Assembly (NCBI RefSeq): GCF_932526225.1
Contig: NC_064039.1
Location: 3,609,001 to 3,673,000 of the forward strand
Length of the DNA stretch: 64,000 bases
DNA from: Nematostella vectensis
Taxonomy: Eukaryota; Cnidaria; Anthozoa; Actiniaria; Edwardsiidae
Direction: 5' to 3'
The notes beneath the pieces were generated by a model. That model saw only the letters and a list, made by a program, of their open reading frames with translations, ran no database searches and was not told where the DNA came from. Positions 23,901 through 33,117 of this stretch are shown here, piece by piece (position 1 is the stretch's first letter; each line of letters opens with the position of its first letter). A program made the translations under genes and the position numbers.

Positions 23901-24649
23901 TATCACGATGTCCTGGAGTCCTGACTATGTGTAAGGGGAGAGGGGGAGAGGAGGATTCATAGTCATAGACATCATATATGAAAAGTCTCTGATTTGATGA
24001 TTGTCCAGGAAGGAGAATGGAGGGTGGAAAGAGCATGCACTGTCCCCACCCCAACACAGCTAGCTGCCTACTGACCCAGAGTTCCTGGAATGTAGTGTCT
24101 GCTACAGGTAGTTTCTGGAAAATATTGCTGACTACAGATTTATGTTTTTTCCATCCTAGCCATGTGCATCAAAATACAAAAACATGTTAGATGATAAAGT
24201 GGATGCAATAGCTGGCTTTGGATTGGCTGTACTTATATTACAGGTGAGGATTTCATTCCATGTTATGTGAACTGCACCATGACTTAAAATTTTCTCTTGT
24301 GTACACCAGACATGTACAAATATTGATATCTCTTTTATCAACTCTATCCTAGTGTAAATACCTGTGAATTCACAAACGATTCTTTTGTTTAGAAAATCTC
24401 TGGGAATGGTTCTTACATCGGAATAAAGCCCTTTTATCTTCCATTTTTTTATAAATGTCACTAAAAACTATTGCCCATATTTAGAAAAGGTGAATAACCC
24501 ATTCCCAGAAAAATCTGTTTCATTTTAAAAATAACAGCTTCTGTCAAGTTAAATGATATCATAACAGTTATAATTTTTATTTATTTTTTTAGGTTTTGAC
24601 AATGCCTCTCACATTGCTAATGTTTTGCAAGATAAAAGAGATAGAGTAA
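20943..24649 (+). CDS. Tetraspanin C (seven coding exons, about 240 aa, divergent)
   Basis: Coding exons, all phase 0: 20943-21011, 21539-21727, 21917-21991, 22807-22896, 23578-23736, 24160-24243, 24593-24649 (stop TAA). Sizes 69/189/75/90/159/84/57 match tetraspanins A and B exon by exon. The large extracellular loop has LQCCGADSGPNDW, VPDSCC, KDCG and TEPCASKY, six cysteines in the usual spacing. Two features differ from its neighbours. The N-terminus MTKYTEAPPAIKW lacks the juxtamembrane cysteines, and TM2 ends GIVAATINSKVF with no CCGA motif. It is therefore a clear tetraspanin by its extracellular loop but a divergent paralogue. A minisatellite begins about 25 bases after the exon-3 donor. 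Confidence 0.92.
22017..22268 (+). repeat. Minisatellite in tetraspanin C intron 3
   Basis: Units contain AAATACTGCGTTTATACGCC or ...CGCG, AACAGGCGAAACACG or AATAGGCGAAACACG, and a variable AAACACGGC block, giving 46 to 62 bp periods and about five copies. The array starts about 25 bases downstream of the donor after 21991. It does not contain exon sequence. Confidence 0.85.
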
Positions 24650-25072
24650 GAATGGTGACGCAATCTGCTGCAGAATCGGTGCATACAGACCCATTCCAGG
24701 GTAATAATGGGACCTTGTGGGGCCACCTTATTTGGGCATAGCCTCTGTGTGAAAACACAGCGCACACTTTTCAAGAGGATTGCAGTATTTGTGTACGCAT
24801 TAATGTAAGTAAAATGTTTGGTAAAGACTTAAAAGAGAGCTGTTTATGAATTTCAAATGGGGAAATAAGGATTACGACAGTAGGGTTTAATCAGATCTCT
24901 TTTTTAAAAAAAAGAAGAAACCTGCTATAATTATGATGTCAAAAAAGCATTACAGCTCTGTATGTATGTAAGAACAAAATGTACATCTTACAATGACAAT
25001 TAAAGTACTTTTTATCATGGATGTATGTAATTATGTTAACTGTACAAAAATATGGATTCATATATAATGTGC

Positions 25073-25078
25073 AATAAA
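25073..25078 (+). promoter_or_regulatory. Candidate polyadenylation signal AATAAA of tetraspanin C
   Basis: AATAAA in GTGCAATAAATAC, 424 bases after the tetraspanin C stop codon and before the convergent ethanolamine kinase. Inferred from the hexamer and position only. Confidence 0.4.
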
Positions 25079-25452
25079 TACAATAGATCTGATTATAATA
25101 AAAACAATTTAGATATAATGTCAGTCTCAATCGGCATTTTCATGGGCTACACATACTTTTCCACACATACTCCCCATTTCATGATACATTTTCAGTTATG
25201 AAGAAATGCCTTCTTATGATATGCTAGAAAATGGTTTTGGTACATAAGATGGCCAAAATGTTTAAAATACACAAGGTAAACAAACAAATACAAGATAATA
25301 CTGGTTCTTGATGAGAAAGTCTACTTTTCCTTTTATTGAGAAGACTTCTTAATTGCAGACAAAGGAGGGATTGAAATTTGGTAGACCACCAGAATAGACA
25401 TGATGAGGTAGCTAGAACTCCCTGTAAAAGTTATATTTTTCCTCTACATTAT

Positions 25453-28400
25453 CTACTCACAGGTCAATGAGAGAAACTTCTCTTTTCTCAGATAGTACTC
25501 ATTTAATCTAGTAATGGCATACCTGAAAAAATGAGAAGAACAGTGAATACCTTACTCTGCTCAATTTTCACACATACTAATTCCTTGTTTTTTGTGATTT
25601 AAAAAAAATGTGAATTTTAAGTCTTGTTAAAAATAAAGACAGTAATTTTTAATCTCGCAAAATTAAATAGATAAAGAAAAGTTTATTAGAAATATATCTG
25701 ATTGAGAACATATAACGATACTTCATAATGGCTCAAAAGCTCAAGAACACTTATACACATTACTGTAAACGACAATCTGTTTCAATATATTGGTCTTGTT
25801 TCAGTTGTTGGTTGACAATATTTTTTTTATTAAAAACAAAAAGTCAAATTTTAATTTCACGATTTCAAAATTAAAGACTGTGCTAAGAAAATTTTCTTGA
25901 AATTTAAGTCTCACGAAAAAAAAAAATTAGGTATTTAAAAAATGAAAATGAAAAACAGGAAATTATAATAAAAGTGTTTGGAAATATGACCTGTATTTGT
26001 ATTTTTTTATACTTACTCCAGAAAATCAAAGTCTATTTCAGAGTAGTGTGCTTGAACAAGACCCCACACACCCCAGAAGAAATGTGCTGCCTAAAAATAG
26101 CAGAATAGAAGCACAAGAAGTTGGCATACAGTATAACAGTTGGAGGGTCAAGACCATTTTCAATATTGCTTTTTTTATGGATTAAAGACAGTGTTATTGA
26201 TAGGAAGAGGGTAGGGGTGGAGATTGAGATGGGGACGTAGTAGGTATGGGGACAAAGAAGGGACTAGGGACGGGAGCAGAGGAGAGGGTAGGGATAGGGA
26301 TGGGGATAAAGGAGATGGGGTAGGGATGGGAAAGAGAAGGGGATGCGGATAGCATACCTGTCAACCTCCAAAAATCTCAAGGCTTGAGAATTTTTTTGGG
26401 GGGAGGGGTGGGTTATATTAATTTGTTTGTATAATGTTGTCGTTTTGAGGGACTGGTACGGAGGACTCTTAGTTTTTTTTCAGATACTTTCTCTTTTGAC
26501 AAAAGATGGTCACAGTCACTGTTTTTCTCTTCTGATTGCAAGTCATAATGTTTACGAAGCCTGCGGTACGGTAACCTAAAAAATTACAAGAATCATGTAG
26601 TTTTTCCAAATAAGCAATACAACATTAGTTTCCTATGGAAGTAACCGCGATTGGCAAAAACGACAATTCTTGGCTGAATTTTCTTGATATGCGTTTGGCG
26701 TATAGAAAGCTTTCGCGAACAAATCCACTTATAGATCTCACGAGGGTGTAAGATAAATTATGCTGCACAAGGGAATTATTTTCTAAATATTTTTAAAGAA
26801 AATAAGCAAAATGACTATTTTCTATAGAGTAATTTTTCGGAAGCGATAAAAATCGCTAAAAAGCGGGAGATTTTGTGCTCAACGCGGGAGAGCGGGAGAA
26901 GGGGTCCAAAATCTTGAGACTCCTGCCTAATGCGGGAGAGTTGACAGGTATGGCGGATAGGGACAGAGAAGGGGGTAAAGTAGCAATGGGGACAGAGATG
27001 GAGGTAGGCAAAGGAAGGAGACAGGGGTAGTGTTAAGGATGGGAATGAGGGCAAGATTAAGGAAAAGGGGAAGGTCAAGGAAAAGGGACAGAATATTGAT
27101 AGGTATTGAGTGGTGGGGAGAATGGTTGCCGTATGGGGACAAGATGGAGGGCTGGGTATTACACAATACTCTCGAAATGCTTCTTACCAATGCAAACTGA
27201 TTCACATGCACATACAACTTCTCAATTTCTTTACTGCTGGGGTTAACATCTTTTTCTCCTGAAGTATGAACAGATATACCTTTATCAATAACACCATTAA
27301 GTCTGGCAGCAGTTTTACCCTAACAACTCATGGGGAAAATACCTCAAACAAATACTCTTCAAAGAGGTACTACATTTCCTCTGATTTAATGGTACTAGGT
27401 ATTGCCGTTTGTCTAGACTGCACACTTTATGGTTATTAACTTATTTTGATGGTTTTCTGGTTTTTGGTGTTTTTCTGTGTGGTTCCTGTGTGGTTTTGTG
27501 GTTTTTGCCACCCCATTAGGCCCCCCTCTATATATTATCTCTCATGTGCATGTTTGTGTTACAGATGTTATAGGACAAACGTACTTGAAGTTAGTCCCAT
27601 AAATGTGAGCCCAAATGATGGTGAGCTTCGGGACTACTATTCATCATACTTAAAAGGAAGGGGAAAACTGCTAGTTACAAAAAAAATAATAATTGTCATA
27701 ACCCCAAGCCAACTGTTGCCTTGAAGCTTCAAGAGCAAAAAAGACTAATGTTCTCTACAATACAGTCTACTTTTGATTACCTTGTAATTCCATTGCCCTT
27801 TTCAAGTAGCTCTCCAAGAATTTAACCTGATGGTCTTTCTGGGGGTAGAGACTATAATCAACTTCATCAACACCTAACACAAGAAAAAAGAACAAAAAGC
27901 ATGTACGATATTTATGAGATTTTTATAATCAAACCCAAGAGAACAAATATAAATGAAGCCAAACTTTGGTGATTGCAACTTTAAGAAAAAATATTTTTGG
28001 CCCAGACATATCCCTTGTAACATGGACCAATATGGGACTTGCGCTAAGAGATCATGTGACTATTTGGGTGGCAAACTAGAGCGCGCAGCCTTTTAGCGGC
28101 AAAATAACAGCAAAAGAAAAGCAACTTATTCAGCGCTTACGAAAAAAAATTCTTTTTTTCAGATAGAGTTTTATTCCATTTAAAGATTTTTTTTTTCGTC
28201 GTTCTCTTGTGTGACGGGTGCAGTCATTTCTGACTTTTTTGTTTGATCATTTTGTTTTTAATTTGCCACCGAAAAAGGTCACGTGATCTCTTAGCGCAAG
28301 TTCCCTATTGTTACAACTTTTTGACGTCCTACCTGCATATTCACAGAAGTGATTTGCAATATCATATGCTATCGGGTTAGGGTTGGCATACTCAAAGTCA

Positions 28401-30334
28401 ATAGTGCATACTGAATCTGAAAGACATTTTATTAGTAAACATGTACAGGGTGGGCTACAAATTCTTCTGCATTTTCTGGAAGTCTTTCTCAGGGCTTTCA
28501 TTAACTTTCAGAGTAGGTGGTGGAGATTGATAAGTAGGGGGTGGAAATTATTTTATCTTTTTAGCTCAAGACTTTTTTTTAAAAAAATAGCTGGCGCTTC
28601 CGCCGGCCATGGGGGCCTGATGAAACCCCTGCTTTCTGATTTTTGTCTTTGTCTCACAAATGAATGTGAAAAAAACTCTTAGCCCCTACTTATATTTTTG
28701 GCCAATCTAGGGTTGAAGTTGGGCTCAGTTTTTTTTTTCAAATTTAGAAATGATGTTACTAATTTTTACAGGCAAGCTGCAAAAAAAATGAGGTGGTCTA
28801 ACTTATGCAGACCACCTCATTTTTCTGCAGCTCGCCTATAAAAAGGAGACAAGGAACATCACAGGGTTCAAGTGATTTATTTAAACTTTTTAAAGTGCCT
28901 AAAACACAAATCTATTGTTTGTGTATTGTTTGTTTTAAACATTGGGTTACTAGATATATTATGCTAAACTGTAATTATTGGTGAGATGTTTTTTCACATT
29001 TTTACCTACCCTTGTCTTTGTTGTAAATAATGTTCTTGCAAAGTAGATCATTATGGGCAAAAACTATTGCACTTTCAAGCTTATCTAACTTGCTATTTAG
29101 TAGTTTGACCTCCTCAAGCAGATGGGCCTTACTTCCAAGCACTTCCTTAAATCTGAAACAGGGAATTTGCTTAGCCAAAAACAGTACTTTTATCAAAGAG
29201 AGATAACTATGTCTTTAGATAAGCATATTTGAGACAACCTATACAACTATATTAATTCACAGGTCACCCCCACAGCACATTAAATAACTTTATTTTCCTA
29301 AAAAAAATATGGTTTCTCACGATTGACCATACCAAGACGTTTTTTCCAATGCAAATACTATAATAATGAATTATAGTGGTCACCAATACAAGTTAGCCAA
29401 TTAGAAAAGGGAAACAAATTGCAGTTTTGATTTACACGAACGTCATAAATTAGCAGGGTTCTGTCACGCTCTAATGAGCAATTTGGCATTTCTTTATATC
29501 GCCAGTTGGCTAGTGAAGTTTATGTCAATCAGATAGTCTTTCTTGCATCCAAGGCAATATTTTCTTTCTGTAACGTTCCTCCCCCTGCCACCCTCCCCCC
29601 CCCCCCTCAATATTTTGAGGCCTGCTACAACTCTGAGTGTTCAAGAGATCCACTTAAAACACTAGTATATTGTTGTGTATAAAGTGATTATCATACGATA
29701 AACCAAAATTTTAAATAAACATTTTTATAAGACTTCTTATTTGAGCTATGGCAAAAGGACGCCCTCCTCCCCTACTTTGCTCTGCTCAGATGGGGCGAAC
29801 GTGGAGTTTGTTTGCGTACCTGTTCTCTTTGGCTGCGTGTGGGAACTTGTCCGGTATGATACTGAAGAAATGGAGGATTGCTTTATACCAACTTGGCTGT
29901 GGATTTTCTTCCTGTAGTTTGATTGCGTGCAGATCTGCCACATGTTTTGCAATCAAGGAAGAAATGTGGGGGTCACATACGGTCTTCGTGCACATCACAC
30001 TCCCAACCATGAAACCGTAGCAGAAACCATTTTCAAAAGTTGCATAAACAGGCGGGGCATATCCTAACGGATTTAAAATGCTGTAGGTTGCAATTTCCTT
30101 CTTTCTGTCTATGAAGAGCTCAGTTTTATTGCCGTAAATGCGAAAGAGTAAGATTTCTTGATCCGATCCACCGGTCGGTCGACACCCGACTAGCTTGTTA
30201 CTGATGCCTTCAGTGAATTCGAAGAATTCGAGATTTTCCGGGTCCAACTCTGGTTTGATTTCCTTAATAACAGCTTTGATGGAAGTATTAGGGTCATCAG
30301 GGTCTAGCCTGTGTTGTATATGAGGGACACTCAT
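25453..30334 (-). CDS. ETNK: Ethanolamine kinase (eight coding exons, about 349 aa)
   Basis: Exons on the minus strand: 30334-29820, 29152-29010, 28416-28333, 27873-27781, 27258-27188, 26090-26017, 25522-25453 (stop TAG); these seven coding segments join in phase. The start used is MSVPHIQHRLDPDD at 30334; an in-frame ATG at 30433 would add 33 residues. The enzyme phosphorylates ethanolamine, the first step of the CDP-ethanolamine route to phosphatidylethanolamine, in the cytosol. The Brenner-type catalytic loop HNDLLCKNIIYN (about residue 205) is the ethanolamine-kinase form, unlike the choline-kinase version. IDFEYANPNPIAYDIANHF (about residue 225) carries the choline/ethanolamine-kinase motif with the metal-binding aspartate. 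FFWGVWGLVQAHYS and IDFDFLEYA close the domain. Correction to the heading count: seven exons are supported. The intron between 26091 and 27187 hosts a transposon. Confidence 0.95.
26345..26960. mobile_element. 600-bp non-autonomous DNA transposon with 8-bp target duplication
   Basis: The element runs 26353-26952 with inverted termini CATACCTGTCAAC and GTTGACAGGTATG. It is flanked on both sides by the identical octamer GCGGATAG (26345-26352 and 26953-26960). An 8-bp target duplication fits the hAT superfamily, although the termini do not show the usual CAGGG. No transposase remnant was seen. It interrupts a purine-rich GGGATGGGGACAGAG-like low-complexity tract in an ethanolamine kinase intron. 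Confidence 0.85.
28028..28310. mobile_element. 283-bp inverted-repeat element (family 1, best copy)
   Basis: Terminal inverted repeats of about 32 bp are nearly perfect: CAATATGGGACTTGCGCTAA at the left and the inverse of TTAGCGCAAGTTCCCTATTG at the right, continuing inward through AGAGATCATGTGAC / GTCACGTGATCTCT. The interior shares TTTTAGCGGCAAAA and TGTGTGACGGGTGCAGTCAT with 4322-4560 and related sequence with 57641-57896. No coding capacity. It lies in an ethanolamine kinase intron. Confidence 0.85.
28763..28844 (-). other. Intronic hairpin resembling a microRNA precursor
   Basis: Arms 28763-28799 and 28809-28844 pair over about 36 bp with two or three mismatches or bulges around a nine-base loop. 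The outer part pairs TTTTTACAGGCAAGCTGC with GCAGCTCGCCTATAAAAA; the inner part pairs ATGAGGTGGTCT with AGACCACCTCAT. It lies in an intron of ethanolamine kinase and would be transcribed with it. A tiny palindromic transposon is the main alternative. Confidence 0.45.
29586..29630. mobile_element. Fragment of the GCCGTAGCAGGCC family
   Basis: The sequence around CAATATTTTGAGGCCTGCTACAAC matches one end of the elements at 34386-34492 and 53236-53372. It is truncated and preceded by a poly-C tract. Confidence 0.45.
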
Positions 30335-31773
30335 TTTCGGTGCGAATGCTCCAAAATTGGAAGGATAGGTGCAAAGTGCAAATGTTGAATGAAGTTGTTG
30401 AGAAATAAACACGTACGTCACGCAAGATACCACAGGAGCCCCAAGCCCTTAGTAGGTAATCTGTTGGGAACTGGCAGCCACTTTTTCTGAGCGGATGTGT
30501 GTTTTTTTTTCTTTTTTACTTGAACACACAGTTTACATGGTACCTAAATATGTGTCAAGCATTACATGTATAAACCAATTGCTTGATAAAAGACAATATT
30601 AGACATTTTAAACCATTTTACTTTCAGGGACGGCAGAAGGGGAGGGGCAGGGGGGGTGCCAGCCCCCCCTGAAACCACCTCTCCCCCTGAAACTACTACC
30701 CACACCCCCGGGACCACTTCATCGCCTGACTTTTTTTTTTGTCAAAGCAAACAACTCCCCAAAATTGGCAAGTATGCAAGCCATTCAGGAACCTTATTTC
30801 TTTGTGCAAGAACTAAGCATTACACGATATAAAATCAAATATAAAAGGAAATAAATGAAAATATGTAAATAAAAGGAATAAATAAAAATATTCCCCAAAT
30901 GGCAGCCGTGTCCCTAAAAGGCAGAAAAAGGAGGCTTTAGTCAAGCTCAAACCCAAGGTGTGACCGGGGCAGGTTAGGGAATGAAGAGGGGTATAAATCA
31001 CCCAAATTCAAGGAAAATATGGTTCACAAACAGATGGCTGCTCGATATTGTGAGTAGACAATTGGCAACCAACAATTACATTAGTTTGAAGACTAATAAT
31101 TATATTCATAACACAGTAGGCTTATTTCAACAGCATTAAATCTTTTTTATCATAAAAAAATATATTTTTTTGTTGTTGTTAATAGTGAATGCCTCCTCCC
31201 CTTCCCAAAAAGGACAAAAAACACATGAGTTTTAATTAAGCTTATCTGATAAAGTTAGATTTTGGCTTTATCTTGTTATTGATAGCACTTGTACTTCTTG
31301 ATCCCTTGCAGACAGAGTGTTTTGAGAAGACTACAATAGGGCCCAGGGAACATTTCAAATGCTGTAATTTAATTAGTGTTTTCATATCAGTGACACTTAT
31401 TTCCTCCTATGTTACTAGCTCAATAGTGAAACTAAGAAGACAAAACAAACATTTGATTATATTTCCTATTCCAAAGCAAATAAAATATATAGCTTATGTA
31501 ACATATTTTAGGTAATCTGGTTCAGAAGTCATAAATATATTGCAAATTTTGGTGCCATATTTCTTATCTGCTTAAACTCTATAAATGTTGTGTTCCAGTG
31601 AATTTTGTATGCAAATTTGAAAAATGTTATTACAATTTTGAGCATACATATAACAAATTGGATTTCATAATATATACTTGATTCTACTTTTTCCACTTTA
31701 TATTTCCACTATAGCATACAGAAAGATAATTATGAGAGATATTCAAATTTAATAAAAAAGCAAGTAAGAACAA
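30335..31773. other. Intergenic region, ethanolamine kinase promoter side
   Basis: Both flanking genes are on the minus strand, so this carries the ethanolamine kinase promoter and the isomerase 3' end. It contains a C/G-rich patch at 30630-30730 (a short sequence reading into GGGGGTGCCAGCCCCCCC), which is probably part of an inverted-repeat element. I see no supported gene. Confidence 0.5.
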
Positions 31774-32553
31774 TTACATCCTATGAATAGTGGAGTGATC
31801 TTGCAAGGTTTTTAGATTCCCTAAATTGTTCCACCAGTGGAACAGATGATCCTTTCCAATTAACTTGAACCATGGTGTCACTTTTACTTTGTCATCTTGT
31901 TTTGAGTCAGAAAGTAATCGGCGGACTTGCCCTTGACTCATGTATTCACACAGCTGTACTTCATTCAAGTTTGGGGCAAGTGTAACGTCTTTCTGTATGA
32001 AAAGAACATAGTCAATCTCATGTTCGCCCCAGATCTTGTCGGAAGATGCTTTGTAATGGATACGGGTGAGAAATTGAAAATCGTCAAGGATCACTTCTTT
32101 CTGGGGTATCCCAAGCTCGTATTCTAATCTCCTTCTAGCAGCTCTTTTCACACCTAAGCATTCGTTTTCTTCCATTTCTGATTCTACGTAAAGGGGATGA
32201 CTGCAACACGAATTTGTGAATAAACCAGCGAATGTTATTTTCGTGTCGGCTCGCTGCTGAATGAGCAGATCTCCCTTGGAATTGAATAAGAAAACGCTGA
32301 ACGCCCTATGCAGCAATCCCTGCTCGACGATGTTTTCCTTGAGGTGGCATTCTCGCTTGGTCGCACACCCTTGAACGTTGTCATCTGTATCGACTAAAAT
32401 ACATTGTTCTTCTAGTAGTCTTCGTTGGGTTGCATCGAGATCACCTTCATGTGCCATGAGTCGATGGCAGCACAAGCTGAAACTTCTGGAAAGCAGAGAG
32501 GAGATGTGCCTTCTTCGCCTACCGGCGATAATAGCTGCTGACGGGGCTCGCAT
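31774..32553 (-). CDS. IDI1: Isopentenyl-diphosphate delta-isomerase type I (259 aa, intronless)
   Basis: A single uninterrupted reading frame. The enzyme interconverts isopentenyl and dimethylallyl diphosphate, feeding sterol, ubiquinone, dolichol and prenyl-protein synthesis. The Nudix-fold protein shows TNSCCSHPL (113-121), where Cys117 aligns with the catalytic cysteine and His119 with a metal ligand. It also shows a Nudix-helix region GVKRAARRRLEYELGI (134-149) and WGEHEIDY (175-182), whose two glutamates (177, 179) are the expected catalytic and metal residues. The first 32 residues are rich in Arg and Ser (GRRRRHISSLLSRSF) and could be a mitochondrial targeting sequence; Met33 (MAHEGDLDATQRR) is an alternative start matching cytosolic forms. 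The C-terminus HRM resembles that of animal orthologues, where a weak peroxisomal signal has been discussed. All neighbouring recognised genes have introns. Confidence 0.97.
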   Translation of the reverse strand: MRAPSAAIIAGRRRRHISSLLSRSFSLCCHRLMAHEGDLDATQRRLLEEQCILVDTDDNVQGCATKRECHLKENIVEQGLLHRAFSVFLFNSKGDLLIQQRADTKITFAGLFTNSCCSHPLYVESEMEENECLGVKRAARRRLEYELGIPQKEVILDDFQFLTRIHYKASSDKIWGEHEIDYVLFIQKDVTLAPNLNEVQLCEYMSQGQVRRLLSDSKQDDKVKVTPWFKLIGKDHLFHWWNNLGNLKTLQDHSTIHRM

Positions 32554-33117
32554 GGATTGATTTTGATGATTATTTACTCAAAAGATAAACTTTTGCAAAC
32601 ATGAGCTGTTGATAAAAGGCTTGGTGCCTCAGCTATAGCTATTACCACAGGAAAACCACATACGCGAAAGTGCGTCTAAAAACATGAACATGAACGATTT
32701 ATGGCTATTTTATATATATGTTTAGCAATGTATTCTTCTGATAAAAAATAAGTTGTCTGACTTTGAAATTTTCGTCAGATTCATTTTAACCTTTTGGAGT
32801 CTCGGCGTATCTTTGTTGCTTACGTTTTACGGGTTCCCTGTACTTTTTGGACCTGCAATCTACAACAAAACACTAATGGGACACTTTCCCTCCCCCTCCT
32901 CAATGTTGGAGGGCAAATGATCAACTAGCGACTGCTTGAGTTTTGAGCTGAAAAATCGCCTCTAACCAATATTAATCGGGGGGAGAAGGGGGGAAGTGTT
33001 GCTATGAGAAGTGTCCCACTTAGTGATTCATTTTAACCTTCTGGAGTCTTGGCGTATTTTTGTTGCTTACGTTTTACGGGTTCCCTGTACTTTTTGGACC
33101 TGGGTCACAAGACCAAG
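32554..33117. promoter_or_regulatory. Bidirectional promoter region of IDI1 and COMMD9 with an internal 78-bp direct repeat
   Basis: The two genes diverge across 564 bases. A block of about 78 bp occurs at 32778-32855 and again at 33025-33102, with four or five differences. It starts GATTCATTTTAACC and ends TTTTTGGACCTG. The second copy ends 15 bases before the COMMD9 ATG. The intervening 169 bp has inverted-repeat-like ends (CTAATGGGACACTTT and AAGTGTCCCACTTAG), so it looks like an inserted MITE. Promoter function is inferred from position. Confidence 0.55.
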
